Assembly: GCA_027574665.1 (NCBI GenBank)
Contig: CM050676.1
Coordinates: 1,230,157-1,294,156 of the forward strand
DNA: 64,000 nt
Origin: Rhynochetos jubatus
Lineage: Eukaryota > Chordata > Aves > Eurypygiformes > Rhynochetidae
Direction: 5' to 3'
The translations under genes and the position numbers were made by a program. Below are positions 1-11,842 of this stretch, piece after piece; within the stretch, counting starts at the first letter, position 1, and the number at the start of each line of letters is the position of its first letter. The notes under the pieces were generated by a model. That model ran no database searches and was not told where the DNA came from. It saw only the letters and a program-made list of their open reading frames with translations.

Positions 1-625
1 GCGGTGCCGGTCGCGGGGCCTGGGCTGGGAGCTGGGTTCATGCTCACGGGAGGGGGCAGCCCCCGCTGAGGGGGGGCAGCCCCTCTGCTCCAGTGGGATG
101 GGTGATCCTCAGCATCTCTCCTTCGGCTCCCGGCCAGTCTCCGCCGGCACCGGGATCGCCTCGGCCCGGTGCCGTTTCGCTCCGAGGAGCCCAGAGCCGG
201 GGCCACATCCTGGTCTGAGCCATCCCCCCAAACCAGTGCAGACCCCCCCCAGCAGCAGAGCCGGCTGCAGCCCCCCCAGCTCGGCCAAGCTCCCGGCTGG
301 CAGCTGCCGCTTGGCTCCCTTCTCCCGCGCTCCGGGAAGCTGCAGACAGAGCAGGAGGCGAAGGATGAAACCGGAGCAGAGACATGGAATGGGGGGTGAA
401 AGGGGGGGTGGGGTGGGCCCTGAACCACGAAGGAGCCGCGGGGTGGAAGCAAAAACAAACCCTGTGACTGCGAATAAGTGGTGTTCCCCGCCTGGGGCTT
501 GGAAAGGCATCGAGCGGTGGGCAGCGGCGGTGGCAGGGCTGCGGGGTGGGCAGCGAGCCGGGTGGTGGTGGCGGGGGGGGGAAGCGGGGGCAGGGATGCC
601 CCCCCCCGGGGAAGCGGGCACCTAC
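1..625. other. PALM intron, left window edge
   Basis: This stretch lies downstream of the last PALM exon visible in the window. The next expected PALM exon, which should begin with two bases completing an Ala codon and then Met-Tyr-Ser-Val, is not found here and so must lie beyond the left edge. Open frames in both strands here look like GC-driven artefacts. I see no other feature. Confidence 0.5.
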
Positions 626-3600
626 CTGCCTTCATCATGTCGGTGCCTTCCACCGCCTTCATGGGGCTGCTGGAGACCTTCTTCTCGGCTGGGGAGGGGG
701 AGGAGAGGCGCCCGGCTCAGCCAAAACGGGTGCCTGGTCGGGCCCTGGGGAGGGGGTCGTGTGTCCCCCCCCCAAGCAGGCAACTGCGACGGGCTCCCCC
801 CTGACGCTGGGCACCGCTGCCCGGGAGGGGATGGGGATGGAGACATGGGGACAGGGCTGCCCTGGGGCTCGCCCCCCTCCCCATTTAGCCCCAGCACTGG
901 GGCAGCGGGAGGGGGCAGCGGGCACTGCCCCCCCCCCGCCCCGGGAGCGGGAACCACGGCCGAGCGGGGGTCACCTACCCTTGACTGTGCCCAGGGGACT
1001 CTGCAAAACAGAAGGGAGAGGTTAGGAGCCCCCCACAGGCGATGCCACGCACCCCCCACCCCCCACCCCCACATCCCCCCCAGCAGCAGCGGGTCTGAGG
1101 GGGACAGGGGACACGTGGGTGGCCACCCGGTGCTCGGCCCCTCCGGCAGCACAACCTGCCCACCCCGGTGCCGTCACCGCTCCCTGCTCTGGTCCGGCGG
1201 GGGCTGAGGAAGCACCAACCCCCAACCCCCCCGGTACCCCCTCTCCGCGGAGAGCGGCCGTGCCCACCTTCTGCGCGTTGGGGATGGCCTCGTCCTTCGG
1301 CTCCTTGGCCGGTGCCGCCGCCTCCGCCAGGTTCTCCTTGGTGGAAGCGGCGGAGCTGCCGTTCTCCAGCGTCTCCAGCTCCTTCTCCAGCCTGGGGGGG
1401 AGCAGGGGCTGAGGCCGTGGGGAGCCGCGGTGCAGGGAGCCGCGGCAGACCCCCCAAACATTGGCCAGCAATGTGGCACAGGAGAGGAGGGGGGGCACAA
1501 ATCAGCCCCTGGGTTCAGGAGGCGCAGGGATGGGCCCCCCAGCACAGCCCCCACCCCAGTGGGTGCTGCCGTCGCCCTTAACCTGGGCGCCCACCGGCCA
1601 CGTGGTCCCCCCCAGCATCCCCACGGGGTGAGGGATGCTCCGGGCACTCACGGTCCCGCTCCACTGACCAGGGTGGCCCAAGAACCCCCCATGGGCACCG
1701 GGACTGACCCCCCCCAGCTCCTGCTGTCCTCGTGTGGTGATGATAGAGCCCCACATGCACTTCCCACGGAGCAAGGTGGCTCCGGCACCGCGCTGCTCCG
1801 GCACCGCTCCGGCACCATGGTGCTCTGACACCGCTCCGGCACCGTGCTGCTCTGGCACCGCTCCGGCACCATGGTGCTCCGACACCGCTCCAGCACCGTG
1901 CTGCTCTGGCACCGCTCTGGCACCATGGTGCCCCAACACCGCTCCAGCACCGTGCTGCTCTGGCACCGCTCCGGCACCGTGCTGCTCCAACATGGCTCCG
2001 GCACCATGGTGCCCTGACATGGTTCCGGCACCGTGCTGCTCCGGCACCGCTCCAGCACCATGGTGCCCCAACACGGCTTCGGTACCATGCTGCTCCAACA
2101 CAGCTTCGGCACCGTGCTCCTCCGACACCGCTCTGGCACCGTGCTGCTCCCAGGCCCGGAGCCTCTCCGAGCGCCCCACAAGGATAACTGCCCGTTGGCA
2201 GGAGCTGTGCCGGCAGCGGGGCCCCTCCGGAGCGCCCCCCCGGATTCATGGCCGTGTAAATTAGGGCTCCTCCGCGTGCAGCACCCCCCGGCAGAGCCCC
2301 CCCTTAGCTCCCGTCTCCCGCGAGGCTCCGGCGGAGGAATGCCCCGCGCCATTAGACGGACACAAAGGCCCCTTCGTGCCTGACCCCGGCGCTCGGTAAT
2401 TAACGGCCCAGCCAATTAACGGCGCAGCCACGACCGAGCGCATTCTTGCAGGGCGGCTGCGCTGCCGGGGACACCGCCGTGCCGGGGGTCCCGGTCCCCC
2501 TGCCCTCGGCAACCCAGGCACGGGGGGGGCTGGGCAGGGGGTGAGGCTTCTCCCCCCAACCCTCCCAGCCCACCCCTTCGCCCCAGGGCTGAGCCACCGC
2601 AGTGGGGACGGACATCCCTGGGGAACCAGCCCCCAGCCCCCCACCCCGAATTCCCTGTCGCTGCGATGATGGGTGCTGGGCACCCACCAGCCCCACGGGG
2701 TGCCCAGCACGTGGGACTGAGCCACGTCCCATCTGCCTCACGGGGGGGAGGAGAAGGTCTGGGGGGGTCTCAAGCACCCTCTGGGTGCACCCCGCCCCCC
2801 CCCTCCCCGCCATCCGTTACCTCTGGATGGTTTCCTCCAGCTCCTTGGTCTTCACTTCATCCTCCTGCATCTGCTTCTTCATGGCCTCGTCCTCCTCGGA
2901 GCCCGAGGCCGGGGCCCCCTCCAGCAGCCACCTCTCCCGCAGAGCCTTGGACTGGGGAGGGGCAGAAGGGGGTCACGGTGCCGCTGCCCCCACAGCTGGG
3001 GGGGTCCCATGGCAGTGGGGGGTGCTGGGCGGGGGGGGGGTGTCTCTCACCTTGAGGTGCTGCAGCTGCCGCCTGTCGTCCTCGAGCTGCCGCCGTTTGT
3101 TCTCGATCTCCGTCTGACGCTTCCGCTTCTCCTGGAGGGATGAGCGTGGCAAAGCGGGGTCTGCACGGGGAGGGGGTCGGCACCGCCGGGGTGGGGGCAC
3201 CCCCATCCCGGACTGGGTGGCATCCCGGGAGCGGGGGGCGAGGGAATCCCGTGGGGTCTGGCATGGGGACACGAGCCATCGCTGGGAGCTGGGACAGTGG
3301 CCTCGGGCACAGCCCACCGGGAGCTCCCCCACCCTGCGTCACAGCCCTCGCTGGAGGGAAACTGAGGCACGGAGGGCGCAGAGAAGTCTGGGAAGACGCT
3401 GGAGCCTGTTCATCATCCCAAAGTGTCACCCGCCCCTCACCCGGCCCCGCTGGCTGAACCAGCCCCCAACGGCCTCTCCCCGGCCCCCCCTCGCTGCATG
3501 TCCTGGGGCCGCTCCAAATCGTTCGGCAGCGCCAGCCCCAGCCCGGGAAGCGTCACCCGCGTCCCTTCTCCTCCGGCCCAGAACAATCCGCCCTTTGTGC

Positions 3601-6600
3601 GGCGCAGATCAGCCGCAGGGTGCCGAGGGGGGGGGCTGCTATGGGGCAGCCATGGGGCTGAACCAACCCAGTGCCCTGCTGTGTGCCAAGGGGTCTGCCC
3701 AGCGTGGCCCCCACCCGCTCGCTAACTCCTATAACTACTGGTGCCCACAGCGGGCAGGGTGGGATGCGGGTGATCAGGGTGAGGGGGGGTCATCACTCGC
3801 TGCCCTCGTCAAGGCGCTGCCTGGTTAATTAACCCCCCGCGTCGCTCGCTCTGTCCCTGCGTCAGCAGCGCAGCCAAGCGCTGCCGGATCCTGCGCCCCA
3901 ACCGTGGCCCCGGCAAGAGCCACGGTGGGGTGGGACACCCTGGCAGGGGCTCCCGTGGGTGCCCGTTCGGCTGCTGGAGACCCCTGCCCCGGGCTGGGGG
4001 CTCCCGCCGGCTCTCTGGCTCCCGCCCCTGCCTGCAGCTTCCCGCCCCGAAGCCCCTGCACCGGGCACCCTCCTCCCCACTGGTGTCTGCCCCGCGCGGG
4101 GCCGCGGGCTCGGGGTCCGGCGTGGGCAGGGGGCGCGGGGGACTCACCGCAATGGCCTGCAGCCGCTCCTGCTGAAGGGTGCTGGCCTCCACAGCCCTGC
4201 GGGAGAGCAGAGGGAGCCGTCAGGAGCGGAGCGGGATGGGGGCCGGGGGGGGGGACACCGGGCCACCAGCGAACCGGCCACTGTGCACGGACAAGGCTGA
4301 ACGCTGCCCCTCGCACCCCTCGCCCACGAAGCCCTTCCAGGCACCCCCCCAGAATCCCCTGGGACCAGCCCCTTGCCCAGCAGCTGGGGTGACCCGGCGC
4401 AGCCGGACGCGCTCCCCCCGCGGCGCGGACGGAAACGGTGACCACGGAGCGGCTGGAGCGGGACGGTTCTGGCCGCCGCCACGGGTCGACCTGGCTCACG
4501 TTTTCCATTCCGGGCCCGTGTCTTGGCTGCCGACACCGATCCCTTTGGGAAGTGACTTTCCCGGGCTGCGCGCACGTGCACGGACACATGGACACGTGTG
4601 TGGACACACGGACACGCACCGGCACACACGTGCACGGACACACGGACACACACTGGCACACACGGACATGCACCAGCACATATGTGCACGGACACATGGA
4701 CACGTGTGTGGACACACGGACACGCACCAACACACATGTGCACGGACACACGGACACGCACATTGCACCAGGCCCCGCTCCAGCGGGATTCACGCTCCCG
4801 GGCCCAGCACCCACGTCCCGGGGGGGGCTGTGACGGGGGATGCTCCGGTGCCACGGGAGCCGGCAGCCGTGCCGGGGGTGGGGGCGATGCACCGTTGCCA
4901 CTCGCTTCCCAGAGCTGTGAGGGAGACTCCAGCTGGGGGGCACCGGGCTGGGCTTCACTCCCCACCGTCGAGCCGTTCCTGCAGCTGCTGCCCTGGGCGA
5001 AAGGACCCCCGGGGGGGGCCACACTGCCCAGCCCAGAGTGGGGTGGGCTCCAGGGTCTTGACAGTGGGGATGGGGCCGGCGGAGAGGAGCGTTGTGCCGG
5101 GGGTGCCGGGAGCTCCTGCCCGGGCTGGGCCACGATGGTGGGGGGCCCAGACCCACTCTGCGCTCCCATTCTGGGCTTTTTCCAGAGGTGGTTTTAACCC
5201 ACGGGGTGGGCATGGGCCGCTGCACCCCCCCCATGCCCCCTTCCCTGGGCTGGGGTCCGGCCGCACGCCTCCCCTCACACCCACGTGTGCCCCCGCACGA
5301 ACCGCCACCGGAGAGGCCAGCACAGGCCTGGCACGAGCTGGGCTTTGCAGCACAGCAAACGGGCTCTGCCAGGGCCCAAAGACCCCCCTCCCACGAGGAC
5401 CGAAAACGGCTCAGAGCCGCCTGGCCCCCCCTCACCCCAGGATTCCAGCGGCGCAGGAAATCCAGGCCAGGAAAACGAACCGGAGACGGTTGGTTTTGTG
5501 CTGTCTGTGGCAATGTGGGGGCTGTTTCGCTCGCCCCCCGGCCCCCCGCTTCCATGGCAGGCCAGGGACCCAAAGAACCGGGGTGCTGTGACCCCCCTGC
5601 CCTGCTGCTCCCTGCCCGGCTCAGCGGGACCCCGCGGAGGGGGCGAGGGGCTGACCCCGCTCCGTGTCCGGCTGTCCCAAACTCCAGCTGCACCCTGACC
5701 CTCCCCGTTCCCTCATGGGGGCTGGGGACAGCGGGTTTCCCAAGGGAAACCTCCTCCCCCGGCCCACGGGGACCACAAGTGGGGTCTGCCCTCCCCCGGC
5801 CCGGGGTCTTGCCTCGGACACCGGGGAATGAACTTTCTCAGGATCGTTCTCCGGGAGCTGCACATCCAGGAGCTGTGCCCAGGCCAGCGCTGGGCCCCCA
5901 CAGGCCCCCACGGGCGGGTGTGGGGGCTCTGGGGACGCAGGACCCCGATGGGGCAGCATCCACAGCCTTGGCCCAAGGGCTGGAACCTCCCCTTCTCCCC
6001 CCCCCCCCCCAAGCCAGCGAGGAGCCCCCCGGGATTTGGGGCAGCTCTCGCAGAGACAGATTATGGGCAAAAGTTGACGGGAGGAACCGGCCCCCCCGGC
6101 CCAGCCCCCCCCCAGCCCTGAGCCAGGGCTGGCACCAGCCCCATGGCGCCCTTTGCCACGGGCACCTTCCCACTCCGGGGTCGCCCCCAGTCCCGCTCTG
6201 AGCACCCCGGACTCGGAGGGCTCTGGATCCGGCCTGTCCCCTGGATCCGGCCTGTCCCCTGGATCCGGCCCGTCCCCTGGACCGTGCCCCGGCGGGCGGA
6301 TCCAAACTTCCACAGCATTCCCGAAACGTTCCGTTCTGCTTTTCCTCCCTCCTCCATCCTCTTTATTTTCCATTATTTGCTACAGGCTCCGCATTCCCGG
6401 GGCGAACGCCAGGAATCTTCCTGGCCCGGGGAGAGAGGCTAACCAGGCTGGATACTCCTCCCGGGCCCCCCCCGACCCCCAGCCCTGCTGAGCTACCGGC
6501 ACTGACCCTGGCAAGAGGGGGCGGCAGAGGGGGGCCGACCCTGGTGCCCCCAGGTCCCTGCCTGCCGGGAGGGGGTGACGAGGTGGAAGGATGGATGGAG

Positions 6601-9600
6601 GGGGGGTCCCTTGCCCCCAGCCAGCACCCCGGTCCCGCCGTGCTCCGTCCCTGGGGGTCGGCACGCTGGACAGGACCCCGCTGCTGGAGTAGGAGTGGAG
6701 CCCCGGGTTAGGGGGTGCCCCGGGGCCCGACCCGGGGCTGGGGAGGGGATGCCGCTGCCCCGGGCTGCCCCAGACCCTCCCCACGCCGCGGCACAAAGCA
6801 GAGCGCGCCCCCCCCTCCGCGCCCCCCTTTGCCGTTCGCCGCGAGGACGGGGGCCGGCCCGGTGCCGATGGGGCCCCGCAGCCTCCGGCCCCGGTGACCG
6901 ACGGCTCCGCCGCGCCGGGAGGCGGTTCCCTGGCAACGGCGCCATGGCAACGGCGCCATGGCAACGGGGCGAGCCGTGGGGCGGGGGGATGCGCAGCGCG
7001 GGCGGAGGGGGCCCCCGCCGGGCCGGGCGGCTCCCGGCGCTGGCAGCGCTCCCCCCCCCCGCCAAGGTCCCTGAACCCGCGGAGCCTCCCCGAGGGGGGT
7101 TCGGCCACGCCAGCGCCAGCTCCGGACCCATCCGGGGTGCCGGGGAGAGACGGAACGGCGAGCCCGGGGCCAGCGAGCCAGGGGCCACCGCCCCCTCGGG
7201 AACCACGAGCCCAGAGAAGCAGCCCGAAGCCCTTCCCGGTCCCCCCCGTTTCACCCGCTCTGAGCTCCGGTTAACCGGCTCATGCCCGGTGTCCACAGCA
7301 CCGCGTGTCCGGCCCCACGGCAGCTCCTCCAGCCGTTCCGGCTGCTCCGCGCGGCAGGGAGAGCCACGGGCCGTGGCCGATGGCACCGGGGACGGCACCG
7401 GGGATGGCACCGGGCCGGGGGGGCGATGCTCCGGGAGCTCCCGTGAGAAGGCAGCAATCCCGGACCCCGTGGCCGGACCCACACACGTGTGAGCACGCAC
7501 GCGCCCCGTGCGCGCACCCGCACGCTCTCCCTCGCCTCTCCAGCTCTTTCCAGCCCTGCTGATCCTGCCGTTTCCTCCCATCACAAGGGAAGCCCGTGAC
7601 CTTTTGTCTCCTCCCCGCCTGACATGAAACAATAATGTTTATTTGCCTTCCTCTGTTTTTTCCCATTAGCTCATCCAAATGTGCGAAGAGCCGTTTCGAG
7701 CGGCTCCTCCGCTCCCCTGACCTCCGCTCCCTTTCCACCCGCTCAGCTCCGAGCCGCGGGAAGGCAGGAGCCCTGCACGGGGGGCACCCTCACCCTCCGC
7801 ACCCACCCTGGCCAGCCACGACCCGGTGCGGAGCCCGCGTGAACGGCAGCAATCGAGGGGCCGGCGCCGATTTATACCGCCGTCCCCGTGCCAAGAGCCG
7901 GGTCCCTTGGCCGGGCCCGGAGCGACGCTGCCGTGGGCCCGCGAAGCCTCCGTCACGGAGCCATTAGCAGCGGGGCCGCTATCGAACGCCCTCGTTGGTG
8001 GCGGGCGGAGGGGAGGGGGCCGCAGCAGCCCCCGGGGGGGCCGGCACTCATCGACCGCCCGGGCAAATAAATGAGCGGCGTGAGCGAGGACGCCCGAGCG
8101 CTGCCCAGGAGCCGGGTGTCGGGGGTGGGGGGCAGAGGGTCCGACCCGCTGTCCCAGGGACACGGGGGCTGCTCCTGCCCTGCCCCACGGTGCCGGCTGC
8201 CTCGCCCCGGCACTCGGTCCGGCTCGTTCCCGCTCCGCGAGCCGTGCCTTCCTTCCCCACGCTCCCGCTGCCTGCGCAGCCCCATCCAGAGCCCTGGGAG
8301 AAGACAGGGACGGGGTGGGGGGATGGGGGGGAGGCGGGAGGAGGAGATGGCAGCCCCAGGCTCCCGAAAACGCAGGATGCATTAGAGCAAGCAGAGCTGC
8401 CTGATTGATTCTTCGGGCTGAGACGTGGGCTGGGAGTGCCAGGAGAAAATGGATCCCATGAATATTTGATGAAGGGAGGCTTGGGGAGGGAGTTTGATTG
8501 GAAAATTACAGATCTTTCAAACAATGGTTCAAGTGCCCTCCACACACTTGGGTTTCCAGCTCCCTTCCAGTTAGAGGAGCAAGGCTCCACCAGGAAACTC
8601 CCCCACGATTTATGAATGAGAGCGCAGACGGCCGCTCCCCGCTCCCGGGAGCCCCGACGGGCTGGGACAGGCAGCCCCAAGCGCCGGCCGGGACACAGCA
8701 CCCGGCTCCCAGCCACCTCGGGGTGGCCCCGGCCACGCCGCAGGGTCCCCGGGTTCCCGTTCACGCGAGCGGCGTGCCTTTCCCACACCAATGGCGCGAG
8801 CACGAGCACACGCCAGGCTCCAAGGAGCGGCAACGTGGCTCCCACCCAGGCTCCTGGCACCCCCGCCAGCCTCTGGCACCCCCGGGGAGCTCGGTGCTCG
8901 GCGCCAAGCCGAGGGGCTGGGCTCAGCCCACGTCCAGCCGTGCTCCTCCAGGAAACACCTGGCTGGGGCAGGATCCGCCCCGGCTCCTCTCTCTCCTCCT
9001 GGGCTTGCCCCGCTTCTGTCTGGGGCCCCGGGGCTCGCTCGCCTCCGGATGGAGCCAAGACAAACTCGGGGAACCGGGCTCCCGCGCAGCCTCTGCCTCC
9101 GGCCCCGAGCTCCGCGTCTCCAGCCAACCCTGCCCGGCGCACGTCGCCTTCCCAGCTTTCCTCCCGGACCTTCCTCGCCGCCGTCACCTCCGCCGCTGGA
9201 GAGGGGCCCTCGCCACAGCCCCGCTGACCCCGGCACGGCCGCCGGCTGCGTGAACCAACGACCCCGCATGGGGAAAGGGGCTGTTTCTGGCCAGGAAGCG
9301 GGAACGCCAGCACCGGCAGCTTCCCAGGAAACCTGCTCCGGTTCCTGCCCAATCGTGGGGGTCCGGCCGAGGGGCCCTGTCCCATGGTGGTGGCCGAACT
9401 CTGACCCCCGAGACCTGCCAGCCCGGAGCTGGGGTCCGCTGTGCGGCCATCTGCGGCGGAGCTTCGTGGATTCCGGCAGGAGAGCTGGGAAGGGCGATGG
9501 TGCCGTCCCCTCGGCTGCGCACAGGGATGGGCCTGACCCCCGCGGCTCCCCGCAGCCGGCCAGGGGGGCAGCGACAGCCCAGCCTGGGGAGCATCAGCTG

Positions 9601-11842
9601 GGTTTCCCTTCTGCCCAGAAGCAGGCGGAGAGCCCGCTCCCGACTCCCTTCCCAAAGGGCTCCCAGGTTGTTTCTCAAGCAGAAGCCTCCCTTCCTTCGG
9701 GGTGCAACTGTCGGCTTTGGATCAGGGATGGGCAGGGGTGGGAGGGCAGGGCCAGGAGAGCCCCTGCTCCAAGGAGACCCCAGACCCGGAGTGGGGAGCA
9801 GCGACCCACCGAGACAAACTACCAGAGCAGACAGATGTGGAGATGCACAATCTCCAGCTGCTGACGAGCACCGCTGGCAGCGGGCGAGGGGACAGTCGAG
9901 CGGCTCCGATGGCACCACGACAGCTGGGAGCTTTTAGCCAAAGCTCCCGGGCACCGGCGGCTCGCGGCAGCCAGGACCCTCCAGCCGCGGCCAAGGCAAA
10001 GCAGGAGCCAAAGGGCGGCCGGCAGCTCGCTGCCAGCGCCCGTCACCGTGGAGCCAGGCCACCGGCAGGGGAGCACCTCGCTGTGTCCCCACCCGCCCCC
10101 CGACTCTCCCAAAGCTCCAGCCCCATCCCCAGGCTCCGGATAGGAGGGAGCAGGATCGACCCAGTGACACCCGGGGCAGGGGCGCCGGAGCTACAGGTGC
10201 CCCCAGAAACCCGGACCCACCCAGGGGAGCACGTTCGGGCATTTTAACCACCGCCAACTTTTGCCCGTTTATTCCAGCCCCAAAGCTCCGGAGTCTCTTC
10301 CCGAAGGGCCGCAGCCGGCCGAGCGGCCGGAGGGCTGCGCCGGCACTGCCCACGCCGGAGCCACGCGTGGCCCTGTTCCGCTTTTCGGCCGTGCCCCGCG
10401 CCCCCAGACGGGACTGCGGGGAAAGTGGGGCGAACCCCCGCCCCCGGTCGCTCGTGGGGTTTCGCTCCAAAGGAAGAGCCATTGGCAGGTCCAGTGGACG
10501 GAGCCGGTGGGGGGGAAACCCCCACGCCCCTCCGGGAGGGTCCACCCGGAGCTTCGGCTGCCAGGGGAGCTTGGGTTGGGGGGTGCGGAGTGGGGTGAAA
10601 GGCAGAGCCCAAGGGCAGGAGCCGTCATCCCGCCCAGCACCGACCCCACGTCCCCCCCAGCTCCCGGGTGGGATCCGGACGGTGGGGAGCGGGACCTGTT
10701 GAGCACCCGGCATCGTGCTAACGGGCGGCCGGCTAATGGGTGCGAGGCGAGGTGCCCCCCAGGAGCGGGGGGTGGCTGACCCAGGCCCGCACGGGCGGAG
10801 GGGTGGGCTGGGTGCCCCCGGGAAGCTCCCAGTACCAAACCCGGGCGATGCCAGAGGGAGGGGGACCCCCGTTTGCCACCTTGGGGGCCGGAGCCGTGGG
10901 AGGGAGGGTAAGGCCTGGGTGAGACCCACCAGCCCCGTGCCCCCCCCGGCAGCAGCACGCTGTAGCAGGAGCTGGGGGTGTCCCCAAGGGGCGAAACCTG
11001 TGCGCGGGGTGGTCCCCAGCTCGGGCCCCCACCCTCTGCCCCCCCCGCCCGCCCCCAGCCCATCCACAGCACCGACCAGCCGGGCAGGGCCCCACCGCAG
11101 CACACAAAGGATGAGGCTGGGGCCGGGGAGTGTCCCCCCATTCCCGGTGGGACCCGGCTCCCGGGAGCCCCCGCCACCGCCGTATCCCTCGGCGGGGGGG
11201 CTGGGGGTGCGCGCAGGGAGGGGTCCGCGGCTGCAGCCGCCCACTCAGCCCAGCACACGCAGCAGCAACAACAGGTTCAAAACACAAAAATAAACGCCCT
11301 CCCCACCCCCCTCACACCCCCCCTCCCCGCTTCCCGCACCGCTGCCAGCGGAGATTCACCCCCCGCAGCCTCCGCGACCCCCGCCCCGGCACCCCACAGC
11401 AGGGCTGAGACCCGGGGGGGGGGCTGCACCGGCTGAGTAGCGCCGGGGGGACGCGAGACCCCGGTTTTGGGGTCCTGAGACCCGGCACTGGGGGGGTGCG
11501 AGCCCCGGTTTTGAGGTCCGGAGCCCCAGCATCGGGGGGTGCGAGCCCCCGGTTTTGGGGTCCCAAGCCCCGGCACGGGGGAAGTGCGACCCCCCGGTTT
11601 TGGGGTCCCAAGCCCCGGCACTGGCGGGTGTGCGAGCCCCCGGTACGGGCTCGGTGAGCCCGCGGTGCGGGTTTCCCGCAGCCCCGGTGCCCCGCACCCG
11701 GGGGTCCAACCCCCCCTCTCCCCGGTACTGCGGCGCTCAGGCGGCGGCCCCGGGTTGGAGGGGCCGGGGGGGGGGGGGCGCGCCGCGGCCCGGTACCGGG
11801 GTCCCGCGGCGGCGGCGCGGCCGGATTCGGTACTCACTCCAT
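626..11842 (-). CDS. PALM: Paralemmin-1, exons 1-7 (3' part outside window)
   Basis: Paralemmin is a lipid-anchored coiled-coil phosphoprotein of the inner plasma membrane that affects cell shape and neurite/filopodia formation. Coding exons on the minus strand are 11842-11838, 4196-4148, 3131-3051, 2951-2821, 1391-1268, 1000-979 and 688-626. All have GT-AG borders and the phases join without a break. The joined protein starts MEAVEASTLQQERLQAIA, continues EKRKRQTEIENKRRQLEDD and SKALRERWLLEG, and runs to SSSPMKAVEGTDMMKA (about 158 residues). The N-terminal paralemmin coiled coil spans about residues 8-100 and is followed by a Ser/Pro/Ala-rich linker. The match to human PALM as I know it is close throughout. 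The start was placed by phase: ATG-GA followed by GTGAGT joins exactly to G-GCT in the next exon. The remaining exons and the C-terminal CaaX box (palmitoylation/prenylation) lie off the left edge. Introns are 7.6 kb, 1.0 kb, 0.1 kb, 1.4 kb, 0.3 kb and 0.3 kb. Confidence 0.93.
1770..2160. repeat. 27-bp minisatellite in PALM intron 4
   Basis: About 13 to 14 imperfect tandem copies of a 27-base unit built on CACCGTGCTGCTCYGGCACC. Two alternating variants (GTGCTG and ATGGTG) give a 54-base higher-order period in part of the array. Because the unit is nine codons long with no stops, several frames on both strands stay open across it. Those frames should not be read as genes. Confidence 0.85.
4570..4772. 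repeat. ACACGG-rich tandem array
   Basis: A hexamer-based array (ACACGG, CACGGA and variants) is arranged as a 110-base segment that occurs almost twice. The segment starting near 4577 recurs near 4687. It lies in PALM intron 1. Confidence 0.8.
6226..6287. repeat. 18-bp tandem repeat, 3 copies
   Basis: Three head-to-tail copies of an 18-base unit, GGATCCGGCCTGTCCCCT, with one C/T change in the last copy. The array lies in PALM intron 1. Confidence 0.85.
6924..6966. promoter_or_regulatory. RFX/X-box-like motif cluster
   Basis: GTTCCCTGGCAAC is followed by two copies of GCCATGGCAACGG spaced 15 bases apart. These resemble the palindromic X-box bound by RFX factors (GTTNCC near GGYAAC). The cluster sits in a CpG-dense part of PALM intron 1. 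This is motif evidence only, and I infer a possible alternative promoter or enhancer. Confidence 0.45.
7555..7690. promoter_or_regulatory. AT-richer island with FOX/SOX-like motifs
   Basis: A sharp drop in GC inside PALM intron 1 contains AACAATAATGTTTATTTGCC, which holds a forkhead-type TGTTTATTT and a SOX-type AACAAT, with TGACCTTTTG nearby. No coding potential is visible. Regulatory function is inferred from contrast with the background and has not been shown. Confidence 0.3.
8375..8640. promoter_or_regulatory. AT-richer island in PALM intron 1, candidate conserved element
   Basis: About 260 bases of balanced composition in a very GC-rich intron. It carries TGATTGATTC (PBX/HOX-like), GAATATTTGATG, TTTGATTGGAAAATTAC and GATTTATGAATGAG. 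No frame resembles an exon. This kind of island is often a conserved enhancer, but conservation cannot be judged from one genome. Confidence 0.3.
11440..11660. repeat. 44-45-bp minisatellite near PALM exon 1
   Basis: Four to five copies of a unit containing CCGGTTTTGGGGTCC, with unit starts near 11461, 11505, 11549, 11594 and 11640. The array lies about 200 bases downstream of the PALM start codon on the gene's own strand. Confidence 0.85.

Larger units (their letters stand above)
4197..11837 (-). other. PALM intron 1 (7.6 kb)
   Basis: This is the intron between the 5-base ATG segment and the second coding exon. It is GC-rich, with two AT-richer islands (about 7555-7690 and 8375-8640), a cluster of RFX-type motifs near 6930, and several short tandem arrays listed separately. 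I see no coding exon of another gene. The large frames here, such as the 622-codon minus-strand frame starting near 5693, have no recognisable domain and are composition artefacts. Confidence 0.75.

Noticed and set aside
1734-2383. Cys/Ala/Pro-rich repeated frames over the 27-bp array
   Set aside because: Open in many frames on both strands because the unit is 27 bases; no start or splice evidence.
3340-3380. AAACTGAGGCACGGAG, resembling a MIR tail in reverse; a similar GGAAACTGAGGCAA occurs near 27240
   Set aside because: Only 15-20 matching bases with no further SINE structure, too short to call.
3825-5693. 622-codon open frame on the minus strand in PALM intron 1
   Set aside because: It overlaps the ACACGG tandem array and a real PALM exon in another context, has no recognisable domain, and is explained by high GC depleting stop codons.
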